Source: Mesorhizobium sp. B2-7-2
GTDB taxonomy: Bacteria; Pseudomonadota; Alphaproteobacteria; Rhizobiales; Rhizobiaceae
Reading direction: 5' to 3'
DNA: 64,000 nt
NCBI RefSeq assembly: GCF_006440775.1
Contig: NZ_VFTZ01000013.1
Coordinates: 1-64,000 of the forward strand
Under the pieces are notes generated by a model. That model was given only the letters and a program-made list of their open reading frames with translations. It was not told where the DNA came from and ran no database searches. Position numbers and translations under genes: made by a program. Positions 52,402 to 61,091 of the stretch are shown here, in pieces; within the stretch, counting starts at the first letter, position 1, and every line of letters begins with the position of its first letter.

Positions 52402-54102
52402 CTAACCCTGCGTCCAGAACGCGATCTCCTGCGCCTTGGTCCTGAGCTCGGTCTTCAGCCACTGGTCGTCGTCGTCGAGATAGCTCCACGGCGTCCTGCC
52501 TTGGGCCCGCATCTCGCGGATGTAGGAGCGGTAGCGGTAGTGGCTGTAGACCGACATCGCGTAGGTGGCATAGGCGGCGGCGAGCTTCCTGTGGCCCCGC
52601 ACGATCACCAGGTTCTCGTCGTTCTTCTCGCTCGCCGGCGCCGAGAAATTGTGGCTGCCGGTCACCACCACGCAGTCGTTCGAATGCGGGTCGGTCACCA
52701 GGATCTTCGAGTGCACGATGGCGTGGCCGATCTGCGACAGGAAGCTCCGCCGGTTGACCTCGGCGATCCATGGCCCGAGCGGCGTATCGAGGCCCTGCGG
52801 CTGCGCCACCGCATAGTGGTCGGGCGTGAATTTCCGGTCGCTGCTCACCAGGTCGATGTCGAGGAAATTCTGCTCGGTGCCGCCCTCCTCCGCGCTCAGC
52901 GTCGAGACCACGCCGCGCACATACATGCCCTTTTCCCTGGCGCGCTGGCCGGCCAGCGTGTGCAGCCCCTGCTTGCCCGGCGTGAACATCAAGAACAGCA
53001 CCGCCTGTTTGGCTGAGGCGATGACATCGCGCAGCGCCGCCATGTCGGCACCATCCGAGGTGCGGGTGAACCAGACGGTCGCCTTGGCGGTCCCGACCGT
53101 GAAGGTCTTGGGGGCATCGTTGTCCGCCATCAGCGCCGGCGTGAAATTGGCCGGGTCGGTCTTGGGCGGCGAGGCGTCCTTCAACAGGTCCCAATGCTTG
53201 CGGAAATGCGCCGCGACCGCCGCGTCCTCGATCAGCAAGCCGTTGTTGACCTGCGTGCACAGGCCGGTCGTGCTCCAGTTGGTGCTGCCCGTCCACGCCA
53301 TCTTCGGCTCGCCGTCCTTGGACACGACGACGAATTTGTTGTGGCCGAGGCCTTTCGATTTCAGCATCCGGTCGATGGTCGCGATGCCGTGGTCGTTGAG
53401 GTTCCTGCGCGCGTCCTTGTTGCCGTCGCCACTTTTGTCGGAGCCGTTGGCGAGGATGAGATGGAGCCGCGGCCCGAGCCCGATCAGCGCTGTCTCCAGC
53501 GTCGCGTCGCCGAGCTCGTAGAGCGCGGCGTGTAATTCGTCGCCGGCGACCTGCGTCAGCCCGACCATGCGCAGCCCGAGATCGCCTTCGAGGAAAGCGC
53601 GGAATTTTGCGTCGCCATTGGTCTGCAGGCTCTTCTTGAAGGCCGCGGGCGACAGCTTGTTCTTGGCCATGTAGCGGGCGACGAATTGCGACAGCACCAG
53701 GCCGCGATTGAAGTAGCAGGAAAAGCCGCCGCCCGCGTCGGTGGCAAGTGTCGCCCAGTCCGTCCAGTCGCTCGACACGCCCTTGGTCAGCGGCTTGCCG
53801 GGGCCGGCGCTCATCATCGCGGTCACCCGGTAGCGCACGACATTGCCGACATCGGCCGCATGGTCGGTCCAGTTGAAGCGCTGGAACGGCCAGACGTCCG
53901 ACGGCCTGTGGTCGCCCGATTTCGGCTTGTCCTTGGTGAAGCCGACGCGGTTCTCCACCGGCTCGATCCTCTCGCTCGCCCCGGCCTTGCGGCCGCGCTC
54001 GAGCAGAAAGCCCCGGCATCCGGCGATGAAATCGCTGGGCGCCCAGGCGACGAAGGCGTCGTCGCCATTGGTGTAGACGGAGACTTTTATGTCGATGGCC
54101 AT
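52402..54102 (-). CDS. Phospholipase D-like domain protein
   Basis: A 566-residue protein with two HKD-type half-sites. The first is HNKFVVVSKD (H254, K256); there the canonical Asp position is Ser261 and an Asp follows at 263. The second is HSKILVTD (H464, K466, D471), followed by GSHNFS. This makes a single composite PLD active site, possibly with a modified first half. No signal peptide is present. The substrate, lipid or nucleic acid, is unknown. GGGAGGAA precedes the ATG at 54102. Confidence 0.88.
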   Translation of the reverse strand: MAIDIKVSVYTNGDDAFVAWAPSDFIAGCRGFLLERGRKAGASERIEPVENRVGFTKDKPKSGDHRPSDVWPFQRFNWTDHAADVGNVVRYRVTAMMSAGPGKPLTKGVSSDWTDWATLATDAGGGFSCYFNRGLVLSQFVARYMAKNKLSPAAFKKSLQTNGDAKFRAFLEGDLGLRMVGLTQVAGDELHAALYELGDATLETALIGLGPRLHLILANGSDKSGDGNKDARRNLNDHGIATIDRMLKSKGLGHNKFVVVSKDGEPKMAWTGSTNWSTTGLCTQVNNGLLIEDAAVAAHFRKHWDLLKDASPPKTDPANFTPALMADNDAPKTFTVGTAKATVWFTRTSDGADMAALRDVIASAKQAVLFLMFTPGKQGLHTLAGQRAREKGMYVRGVVSTLSAEEGGTEQNFLDIDLVSSDRKFTPDHYAVAQPQGLDTPLGPWIAEVNRRSFLSQIGHAIVHSKILVTDPHSNDCVVVTGSHNFSAPASEKNDENLVIVRGHRKLAAAYATYAMSVYSHYRYRSYIREMRAQGRTPWSYLDDDDQWLKTELRTKAQEIAFWTQG

Positions 54103-54328
54103 CTGTCGTTCCTCCCATCCGTCGTTGTTCCCGAAGTGTGGCCGGTATGCCCGGCCATCAACGCAGCCAACAAGAATCCGCCCCGGAAGCACGGCCCCGG
54201 ATCAGCTGAAACAGAATTGTCGAAAGAGTGACGGCGATGATTATGTGGCGGCAGAAGATCGGATGTCAATGTTTTGCAGCGTCAAGTATAATTCTATGAA
54301 CTGCTTCACATTGTGTTTTGTTTGCCAG

Positions 54329-54355
54329 CAAAACAAAGGCCCGAAAGTTCGGGCC
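54329..54355 (-). terminator. Intrinsic terminator on the minus strand
   Basis: The stem GGCCCGAA / TTCGGGCC (54338-54355, loop AG) is followed, read on the minus strand, by TTTGTTTTG (54337-54329). This is the cleanest Rho-independent terminator in the window. It lies 227 bases upstream of the PLD gene, and the nearest gene reading into it is msrA, 576 bases away across repeats, so its transcript is unclear. Confidence 0.65.
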
Positions 54356-54384
54356 GGCCTGGAGCAATTCCAGGAAAAGCGAGA

Positions 54385-54656
54385 GCGGCGAGGTTGCCAT
54401 TTGTCGGGCAGGACGTTCACCGTTCCCCTTCCGTGAAATCGGCGCAAACGCAGGCGATTGGCTGAAGCCTCCCAACCTCGTCATTCCAGGGCGGAGCAAG
54501 GAGCGAAGCGACGCGCGGAGACCCTGGAATCCATTCCGTGACCTTTGCCGTAGGGCACAACGGTGCAGAATTCTGCACCGTGAGCGACGCTCATACGTCA
54601 CGGAATCCTCGGGTTTGCGCGCGTCGCTGCGCTCCTTGCTCGCCCGCGGATGACGA
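54385..54656. repeat. F1 composite repeat, first of two in tandem
   Basis: A leader block (about 54385-54478, with GGTTGCCATTTGTCGGG and GAAATCGGCGCAAACGC) precedes an F1 core at 54479-54656 with GGTGCAGAATTCTGCACC. The right arm is shortened (GTCACGGAATCCTCGGG lacks about five bases present elsewhere). Confidence 0.85.
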
Positions 54657-54915
54657 TCGCGATGAGCGTTTCGGCCAATCGCCAAGGCATGCCGCCTGCG
54701 GACACAGACCCAGCGATCGAAAGATCCCAGCCTCGTCATTCCAGGGCGGAGCAGCCGCGAAGCGGCGTCGCGCAAACCCTGGAATCCATGCCGCGACCCT
54801 TGCCGTAGGGTACAACGGAGCAGAATTCTGCACCGTTGCGGCGCTCATACGTCACGGAATGGATCCTCGGGCCTACGCGCGTCGCTTCGCTCCTTGCTCC
54901 GCCCGTGGATGACGA
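54657..54915. repeat. F1 composite repeat, second of two in tandem
   Basis: A spacer related to the F1 tail of window positions 79-168 (GTTTCGGCCAATCGCCAAGG, then ATGCCGCCTGC) is followed by a complete F1 core at 54733-54915. Together with the first copy it fills the 828-base gap between PLD and msrA; apart from the terminator at 54329 I see nothing else in it. Confidence 0.85.
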
Positions 54916-54930
54916 CGAGTGGGTGTCTCG

Positions 54931-55674
54931 TCAGCTCTTGCTGGAGGCCAGCACCAGCGCCGGCTTCTCGCTGTAGAGCTTGGGGAACAGCGTCTTCAAA
55001 TTCTCGATCTTGGGCAGGTCGTTGTAGACGATATAGGGATAGGTCGGGTTCAGCGTCAGGAAGTCCTGATGGTAATCCTCGGCCGGGTAGAAGGTCTTGC
55101 CGGTCTCCAGCGTGGTGACGATCGGCTTGCCGAACACCTTGGCCTTGTCGAGCTGGGCGATATAGCTCTGGGCGACCTTCTTCTGCTCGTCGTTCTCGGC
55201 GAAGATCGTCGAGCGGTATTGCGTGCCTTGGTCCGGACCCTGGTAGTTGAGCTGCGTCGGATTGTGCGCGACCGAGAAATAGACCTGCAGCAGCTGGCCG
55301 TAGGTGACCTTCGACGGGTCGTAGGTGATCTCGACGGATTCGGCGTGCCCCGTGCGGCCGGTGCCGACGACTTCATAGACGGCGTTTTCGCCGCTGCCGC
55401 CGGTATAGCCGGACACCGCCTTGCTGACGCCCTTGACATGCTGGAACACGCCCTGCACGCCCCAGAAACAGCCGCCGGCGAAGATAGCCTTCTCGGTGCC
55501 GCTCGCCGCCTTCTCGTCCAGAGCCGGCGGCGGGATCACCACCGCGTCCTCGGCCGAGCGGGCCGGTGTCTGCCACAGAGCCGCTGCCGCCACGGCCGCA
55601 AGGCCGAGCACTGCCAACGTGCCGCGGGCGAAGAATGGCGATCGCCGCGCGGCCTTTGCCTTTATGCCGTTCAT
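54931..55674 (-). CDS. msrA: Peptide-methionine (S)-S-oxide reductase
   Basis: MsrA reduces methionine-S-sulfoxide in oxidised proteins. The 247-residue product has the catalytic GGCFWGVQ (C69) and the family core GYTGGSGENAVYEVVGTG, GHAESVEITYDP and YHQDFL. An N-terminal signal peptide (about 15-40) makes it a periplasmic enzyme, unlike the usual cytoplasmic MsrA. I chose the ATG at 55674; the longer frame upstream crosses hairpin repeats. Confidence 0.94.
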   Translation of the reverse strand: MNGIKAKAARRSPFFARGTLAVLGLAAVAAAALWQTPARSAEDAVVIPPPALDEKAASGTEKAIFAGGCFWGVQGVFQHVKGVSKAVSGYTGGSGENAVYEVVGTGRTGHAESVEITYDPSKVTYGQLLQVYFSVAHNPTQLNYQGPDQGTQYRSTIFAENDEQKKVAQSYIAQLDKAKVFGKPIVTTLETGKTFYPAEDYHQDFLTLNPTYPYIVYNDLPKIENLKTLFPKLYSEKPALVLASSKS

Positions 55675-55770
55675 GTCCTGATCTCCTGTTGTTGCTTCAT
55701 TATATACGAACGCAGCCGCGAAGTGGTTCTCACTTTGCCGTGCGGCTGTTCTTGTGAGCGGCGGCGCTCC

Positions 55771-55856
55771 CCCGGCCCTTCGGGCCACCTTCTCTCCGGT
55801 GGGGAGAAGAGATTGGCGCCGGCGCCGAAAGCCTCCTCTCCCCATCGGGGAGAGGT
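55771..55856. terminator. Cluster of hairpins after the AMKP-repeat gene
   Basis: Stem-loops GGCCC/GGGCC, CTTCTC/GAGAAG and the perfect CTCTCCCC-ATC-GGGGAGAG (55836-55854) lie between the AMKP-repeat gene stop (55917) and msrA (55674). They resemble F3 units but are not the standard sequence. They may end the AMKP-repeat transcript before msrA. Confidence 0.5.
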
Positions 55857-55916
55857 CGGATTGCCTCGAATTGCTCTTGGCAATTCGGTTGGCAATCCGG
55901 GTGAGCCAAGCTCGCC

Positions 55917-56216
55917 TTACTGAGCGGTGGTGTCCGCTGGCTTCATGGCATCCGTCACAGGCTTCATCGCATCCGCCGGCTTCATCGCATCCGCCGGCTT
56001 CATCGCCTCGGTGCTCATCGCGTCGGGCTTCATGGCGTCGGCCGGCTTCATCGCGTCCGTCGCCGGCTTCATCGCGCCCGCCGGCTTCATGGCGTCGGTC
56101 GCCATCGCGTTGGCGGGCTTCATCGCATTGGTCGCGTCGTCGGCGCGGGCGCCGGCGACGAAGACGGACGCTAAAAGCGCGAGGGCCAGCGCCGGCAGCG
56201 TGAGGAACTTGGACAT
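55917..56216 (-). CDS. Secreted AMKP-repeat protein
   Basis: A 99-residue protein: a signal peptide (about 1-25, ending AGARA) followed by a low-complexity region with nine AMKP units, mostly ADAMKPA. It resembles the MxKDx-type Met/Lys-rich repeat proteins found exported in proteobacteria. The regular Met and Lys pattern might bind metal or polyanions; that is speculation. The next gene upstream, 84 bases away on the same strand, encodes a DUF1223 thioredoxin-like protein. Confidence 0.82.
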   Translation of the reverse strand: MSKFLTLPALALALLASVFVAGARADDATNAMKPANAMATDAMKPAGAMKPATDAMKPADAMKPDAMSTEAMKPADAMKPADAMKPVTDAMKPADTTAQ

Positions 56217-56300
56217 AGGTAGTCTCCTTGGGTTTGGCGCGCGGAGGCGGGCCGGGTTATGCGTTGCCGCTGTCTACGGCCCCGCGCGTAGGGGAAAAGA

Positions 56301-56993
56301 TCAGTTGGCGGCCGCGGCCAGGATGGGTCCGCCGCGCGCCGCCTGCACCAGCACCGCGGTGCTCCAGCCCCCGGTGGCTGCCGGCAACGGCAGCGTCGTC
56401 GCCGCGCCGTTCCAGCTGCCGAGCTTGGTCAGCGAATGCACGACATTGGCGTGCGGCAGCGTGCGGCCGGTGTTCTCGCCGCGCGCCACCGGCACCTCGA
56501 CGATGCCTCTTGTGTAGCGCACAAGCCAGATGTCGGCGCTGCCGCCCGGCGCCTTGCCGGCGCCGATGCTGACCTTGCCCTGCCCAAGCGAAAGCTCCGG
56601 CCCCTGCGTGCGGCCGCCTTTGGCGATCAGGCCCTGGATCTCGCCCGGCGAGGCGCCCACGCCGTCGCTTCTGCCGTTCACCACCACTTGCGGCGTGAAC
56701 GGCCCGTCATGGCCGAGCGACGGCTCGTAGGTCACCTGGCGTTCCGTGAATTCCTTGCGGCCGAACGTGTCCTTCCAGCCGAGATAGTCCCAGTAGGTGA
56801 CGTTGAACGACAGCGCCAGCACGCCGGGCTGGTCCTTGACCTTGATCAGGTTGGCGTTGGCCGGCGGGCAGGACGAGCAGCCCTGGCTGGTGAACAGCTC
56901 GACCACGGTGAGCGGCTGCGCGGTCGCCGCGCCCATCGTGGCCGCGAGCATCGCGCCGGCGAGCAGGACGGTCCTTGTTGTCGTTCCGGTCAT
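56301..56993 (-). CDS. DUF1223 thioredoxin-like protein
   Basis: A 230-residue periplasmic protein with a signal peptide (about 1-26) and a thioredoxin-like fold carrying GCSSCPPAN (C39, C42). DUF1223 proteins are common in alphaproteobacteria, but no reaction is established. I use the ATG at 56993, which begins the signal peptide; one at 57020 is possible. The AMKP-repeat gene follows on the same strand. Confidence 0.88.
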   Translation of the reverse strand: MTGTTTRTVLLAGAMLAATMGAATAQPLTVVELFTSQGCSSCPPANANLIKVKDQPGVLALSFNVTYWDYLGWKDTFGRKEFTERQVTYEPSLGHDGPFTPQVVVNGRSDGVGASPGEIQGLIAKGGRTQGPELSLGQGKVSIGAGKAPGGSADIWLVRYTRGIVEVPVARGENTGRTLPHANVVHSLTKLGSWNGAATTLPLPAATGGWSTAVLVQAARGGPILAAAAN

Positions 56994-57081
56994 GGGAAGC
57001 AGTCTCCGTTGCGGGGTCATGCTTCATTTCGTCGGGGTGGAGAGGTTCGTTACAGCTTCACCGGTTTGTGATTGGGGCCTT

Positions 57082-57160
57082 CCCTTCGCCCCTTGTGGGA
57101 GAAGGTGGATCGGCGCGCAGCGCCGAGACGGATGAGGGGTGCTCCAGCGGAGTGAGACGT
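57082..57160. repeat. F3 half-element, left of the DUF559 gene
   Basis: An outer hairpin unit (CCTTCGCCCCTTGTGGGAGA) is followed by a 38-base inner arm at 57104-57141. Its exact reverse complement lies at 57576-57613 on the other side of the DUF559 gene. The arm then continues CTCCAGCGGAGTGAGACGTC as in other F3 elements. Confidence 0.9.
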
Positions 57161-57168
57161 CTACCCGC

Positions 57169-57540
57169 TCACCGCCACGGCTGCAGGCCGGGATCCTTCA
57201 CATAGGCGATGATCGTATCGCAGACGCTGTCCAGATCCTTCAGCACATCATCATTCCAAAAGCGCAAGATCCGAAATCCTCTCGCCTTCAATTCAGCTCC
57301 GCGAGCCAAATCCGACTCCGAGTCCGCGTGCTGGCTACCATCCAGCTCGACGATGAGCCGCGCCTCGAGACAAGCGAAATCGGCGACGTATTTTCCAATG
57401 GGCACCTGTCGGCGAAACTTGATCCGATCGAGCCTGCGGTCGCGCAATTCCTGCCACAGCTTGTGCTCAGCCTCCGTCATCTCACGGCGGAGCGTCCGGG
57501 CAAAACTGCGCTTGGCTTGGGTGACGGGCTGGTGCGGCAT
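57169..57540 (-). CDS. DUF559 family endonuclease-like protein
   Basis: A 123-residue protein with the DUF559/Vsr-like restriction-endonuclease fold: [19 protein letters not shown], then VELDGSQH, giving acidic D54, E65 and D67 and H71 at the expected active-site positions, and a C-terminal RFWNDDVL. Family members are related to very-short-patch-repair nucleases. The gene lies exactly between two inverted F3 half-elements with perfect 38-base arms, which suggests that nuclease and repeat are linked. Confidence 0.88.
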   Translation of the reverse strand: MPHQPVTQAKRSFARTLRREMTEAEHKLWQELRDRRLDRIKFRRQVPIGKYVADFACLEARLIVELDGSQHADSESDLARGAELKARGFRILRFWNDDVLKDLDSVCDTIIAYVKDPGLQPWR

Positions 57541-57570
57541 TGCGCCAGACTAGCTGGCCGCTGAGTTCCG

Positions 57571-57716
57571 TCCAACACCCCTCATCCGTCTCGGCGCTGC
57601 GCGCCGATCCACCACCCGGCCCTTCGCAGGCTCAGGGCGTTCGAAGCTCGAAAAGCCAAGCAATTGGCTTTTCGCCCGCTGACGCGGACCGCTTCTCACC
57701 CCACAAGGGGAGAAGG
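57571..57716. repeat. F3 half-element, right of the DUF559 gene
   Basis: The 38-base inner arm at 57576-57613 is the exact complement of 57104-57141. The outer hairpin unit (CCCCACAAGGGGAGAAGG) lies at about 57700-57716. Between them about 85 bases are inserted, including AAAGCCAAGCAATTGGCTTT, a segment also found inverted inside an F2 repeat at about 5298-5355. Confidence 0.88.
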
Positions 57717-57767
57717 AAAAAGGCGTTCCGCTTGCCCCTCAACCCCGCCCCTGCTAAAGCGCGCCGC

Positions 57768-59573
57768 ATGACCACCCCGCTCGACCACATCCGCAATTTC
57801 TCCATCGTCGCCCATATCGACCATGGCAAATCCACGCTTGCCGACCGGCTGATCCAGCTCACCGGCACGCTGGAGGAGCGCGACATGAAGGAGCAGGTGC
57901 TGGACTCGATGGATATCGAGCGCGAGCGCGGCATCACCATCAAGGCCCAGACCGTTCGGCTGAACTACCGCGCCAAAAACGGCGAGGACTATGTGCTGAA
58001 CCTCATCGACACCCCCGGCCATGTCGACTTCGCCTATGAGGTGTCGCGCTCCTTGGCCGCCTGCGAGGGCTCATTGCTGGTGGTCGACGCTTCCCAGGGC
58101 GTCGAGGCGCAGACGCTGGCCAATGTCTACCAGGCCATCGACAACAACCACGAGATCGTCGTGGTGCTGAACAAGGTCGACCTGCCGGCGGCCGAGCCCG
58201 AGCGCATCCGCGAGCAGGTCGAGGAAGTGATCGGCCTCGACGCCTCCAATGCGGTGCTGATCTCGGCCAAGACCGGGCTTGGCGTGCCGGACGTGCTGGA
58301 GGCGATCGTCCACCAGCTGCCGCCGCCGCGCGAGGGCGACATCGCGGCGCCCCTGAAGGCAATGCTGGTCGACAGCTGGTACGACGCCTATCTCGGCGTC
58401 ATCGTGCTGGTGCGCATCATCGACGGCGTGATGAAGAAGGGCCAGACCATCCGCATGATGGGCACCGGCGCGAAATATCTCGTCGAGAGGACGGGCGTGT
58501 TCAAGCCGGCCCGCGTCAATGTCGACGAGCTCGGCCCCGGCGAGTTCGGCTTCTTCACCGGCTCGATCAAGGAAGTGGCCGACACCCGCGTCGGCGACAC
58601 CATCACCGAGGACCGCCGCCCGACGCAAAAGGCGCTGCCCGGCTTCAAGCCGGCGCAGCCGGTGGTGTTCTGCGGCCTGTTTCCGGTCGACGCCGCCGAT
58701 TTCGAGGATCTGCGCGCCGCCGTCGGCAAGTTGCGCCTCAACGACGCGAGCTTCTCATACGAGATGGAAACCAGCGCTGCGCTCGGATTCGGCTATCGCT
58801 GCGGCTTCCTCGGCCTGCTGCATCTGGAGATCATCCAGGAGCGGCTGGAGCGCGAGTTCAACCTCGACCTCATCGCCACGGCGCCCTCCGTCGTCTACCG
58901 CCTGAACCTCAATGACGGCTCGGTCAAGGAGTTGCACAACCCGGCCGACATGCCAGACGTGGTCAAGATCGCTTCGATCGAGGAGCCATGGATCCGCGCC
59001 ACCATCCTGACCCCCGACGACTATCTCGGCGGCATCCTGAAGCTTTGCCAGGACAGGCGCGGCATCCAGGCCGATCTTTCCTATGTCGGCAAACGCGCAA
59101 TGCTGACCTACGATTTGCCGCTCAATGAGGTGGTCTTCGATTTCTACGACCGGCTGAAGTCGATCTCCAAGGGTTATGCGTCCTTCGACTATCATCTGAC
59201 CGATTATCGCGAGGGCGACCTGGTGAAGATGTCGATCCTGGTCAATGAGGAGCCGGTCGACGCGCTGTCCATGCTGGTGCACCGCACGGCGGCGGAAAAG
59301 CGCGGCCGCGCCATGTGCGAGAAGCTGAAGGAGCTGATCCCGCACCACCTGTTCAAGATCCCGATCCAGGCGGCAATAGGCGGCAAGGTCATCGCCCGCG
59401 AGACCATCTCGGCGCTGCGCAAGGACGTCACCGCCAAATGCTACGGCGGCGACGTGACCCGCAAGCGCAAGCTGCTCGACAAGCAGAAAGAGGGCAAGAA
59501 GCGGATGCGCCAGTTCGGCAAGGTGGATATCCCGCAGGAGGCGTTTATCCAGGCGCTGAAGATGGGGGATTGA
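57768..59573 (+). CDS. lepA: Elongation factor 4
   Basis: LepA/EF4 is a ribosome-associated GTPase that acts in translation under stress and in 30S biogenesis. The 601-residue product has the GTP-binding AHIDHGKST (G1), DTPGH (G3) and NKVD (G4), then elongation-factor domains and the LepA-specific C-terminus ending QALKMGD. I chose the ATG at 57768; upstream the frame runs through the F3 half-element. Confidence 0.96.
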   Translation: MTTPLDHIRNFSIVAHIDHGKSTLADRLIQLTGTLEERDMKEQVLDSMDIERERGITIKAQTVRLNYRAKNGEDYVLNLIDTPGHVDFAYEVSRSLAACEGSLLVVDASQGVEAQTLANVYQAIDNNHEIVVVLNKVDLPAAEPERIREQVEEVIGLDASNAVLISAKTGLGVPDVLEAIVHQLPPPREGDIAAPLKAMLVDSWYDAYLGVIVLVRIIDGVMKKGQTIRMMGTGAKYLVERTGVFKPARVNVDELGPGEFGFFTGSIKEVADTRVGDTITEDRRPTQKALPGFKPAQPVVFCGLFPVDAADFEDLRAAVGKLRLNDASFSYEMETSAALGFGYRCGFLGLLHLEIIQERLEREFNLDLIATAPSVVYRLNLNDGSVKELHNPADMPDVVKIASIEEPWIRATILTPDDYLGGILKLCQDRRGIQADLSYVGKRAMLTYDLPLNEVVFDFYDRLKSISKGYASFDYHLTDYREGDLVKMSILVNEEPVDALSMLVHRTAAEKRGRAMCEKLKELIPHHLFKIPIQAAIGGKVIARETISALRKDVTAKCYGGDVTRKRKLLDKQKEGKKRMRQFGKVDIPQEAFIQALKMGD

Positions 59574-59626
59574 GGGGGCCACATCCCCTCGTCTGCATCA
59601 ACTGCTGACCGTAGATCCTAACGTAA

Positions 59627-59654
59627 TTGAAAGATTGTTGACCTGATCTTTCAA
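59627..59654. promoter_or_regulatory. Palindrome in front of the dam-DGQHR cassette
   Basis: TTGAAAGAT (59627-59635) and its exact complement ATCTTTCAA (59646-59654) are separated by ten bases. It ends 19 bases before the dam ATG. No T-run follows the right arm on the plus strand, so it looks more like an operator than a lepA terminator. Confidence 0.6.
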
Positions 59655-59673
59655 ATCACACAAACTACCCTCT

Positions 59674-60486
59674 ATGGGGGGTTCCTTGAGTATAAAGCCA
59701 TTTCTAAAATGGGCCGGCGGCAAACGCTGGCTGGTTGATCGTGCCGAATTTCGTATACCCAGATACGATGGTCGGTATATAGAGCCCTTCCTCGGGGGCG
59801 GAGCTGTATTCTTTCATCATAGACCGGCCCAAGCTATCCTTTCGGACATAAATTCTCGACTAGTAGAAACGTATTGTGCGATCCGGGACGACTGGCATTC
59901 CGTGTGGGTTGCTCTTTCGGCGCATCAATTAAAACACAGTAAGACACACTACTACACAGAACGCTCCGCTGTGAAAAAAGATATAAGCGAACGCGCGGCT
60001 CAATTTCTATATCTAAACAGAGCATGCTGGAACGGGCTATATCGCGAGAATCTCAAAGGTGAGTTTAACGTGCCGATTGGCACAAAGTCGAATATCATCC
60101 TGGATTCCGATGATTTCGAAGAGTCCGCCCGCATTCTGTCCAAGGCTGAGATAACCAGCCAAGATTTTGAGCTTACTATAGATCAGGCGAGAAGTGGTGA
60201 CTTTATATTTGTGGACCCGCCATATACGACTGCTCACAATTATAACGGGTTCGTAAAGTATAATCAGTCAATTTTCGACTGGGATGGTCAGATTCGGCTG
60301 CGCGACAGCCTTGTTCGAGCAAATTCGAGGGGCGCTTCGATACTGGTCACCAACGCCAATCATAAGTCGATACACGACCTTTATGGCGATCACGCCGATA
60401 TATACGAAACGGCGCGTGCATCGGTGATAAGCGGCAAGTCCGCGGGCCGCCAGTCCACGAGCGAAGCCATAATCGTGTTTAGATGA
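59674..60486 (+). CDS. Dam-family DNA adenine N6-methyltransferase
   Basis: A 270-residue class-alpha amino-methyltransferase. Motif I lies in the N-terminal part (PFLKWAGGKRWLVD, then YIEPFLGGGAVFF), and motif IV DPPY is at 181-184. Target recognition is unknown: GATC is possible but cannot be assumed. The start may be the ATG at 59674, or a TTG at 59686 that gives the typical LSIKPFLKWAGGK N-terminus after GGGGGG. It heads a cassette with a membrane protein and a DGQHR protein. Base composition is much lower in G+C than in lepA. Confidence 0.9.
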   Translation: MGGSLSIKPFLKWAGGKRWLVDRAEFRIPRYDGRYIEPFLGGGAVFFHHRPAQAILSDINSRLVETYCAIRDDWHSVWVALSAHQLKHSKTHYYTERSAVKKDISERAAQFLYLNRACWNGLYRENLKGEFNVPIGTKSNIILDSDDFEESARILSKAEITSQDFELTIDQARSGDFIFVDPPYTTAHNYNGFVKYNQSIFDWDGQIRLRDSLVRANSRGASILVTNANHKSIHDLYGDHADIYETARASVISGKSAGRQSTSEAIIVFR

Positions 60487-61091
60487 ACTGTTTGAAGAAC
60501 ATACTCCGACGCATTCCGCTCTTCGGGCAGCTCGTAGACGCGCGTTGGACATCCATCCGGTCATCATTGTACGAACTCTTGGTTGGAACCGTATTCTCCA
60601 CCTTGCCGATTTGGTTTTTCCCGATATTTGTCTCTCACGCCATAACGGGTAGCCCGTCCATGGGTGTACTGATGACGAGTTCCATTGAGCGCGCCGACCT
60701 ATTTATCTACTCGGCGGCGCTGATTGGCCCGCTAATCTACTCGATAACCAAGGACTACGCCGAAATAAAGGACGACGAGGAAGTCAAGAAAAACAACAGA
60801 TTCAGAGGGATCACGTTTAAGTTTCCGTACGGCTCTCTATTCTTTGTATTTTCTATCGTCGTTTGCATGATAGCTGCATTTTGCTACGGTATTTCCCTGC
60901 TATCGACGTTCCCTGCGTCGAACATAACGATATCAGGCGGCTTTCTCGTGAAATCGTCTATTATTGTTTATATCTTTTCACTGGCTTGCTTGTTTGCAGT
61001 GTCCGTATACAGAAATGAGCTCGAAGACTTGAATAAAGATCTCTCCAGTGACGAGAGAGAGTTCATGAAGAAATGGGCGCAAAGGGAATGA
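60483..61091 (+). CDS. Four-helix membrane protein of unknown function
   Basis: A 202-residue protein with four transmembrane segments (about 33-53, 72-89, 117-141 and 155-176) and charged cytoplasmic regions (DYAEIKDDEEVKKNNRFRG between helices 2 and 3, and a C-terminal NELEDLNKDLSSDEREF). I recognise no family. Its ATG overlaps the dam stop (ATGA), and the next gene begins within its 3' end, so the three are translated together. It could be the effector of a defence cassette. Confidence 0.8.
   Translation: MNCLKNILRRIPLFGQLVDARWTSIRSSLYELLVGTVFSTLPIWFFPIFVSHAITGSPSMGVLMTSSIERADLFIYSAALIGPLIYSITKDYAEIKDDEEVKKNNRFRGITFKFPYGSLFFVFSIVVCMIAAFCYGISLLSTFPASNITISGGFLVKSSIIVYIFSLACLFAVSVYRNELEDLNKDLSSDEREFMKKWAQRE

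Noticed and set aside
59571-59590. lepA intrinsic terminator (GAGGGG...CCCCTC over the stop codon)
   Set aside because: The stem is only six bases and no T-run follows, so I do not call it a terminator.
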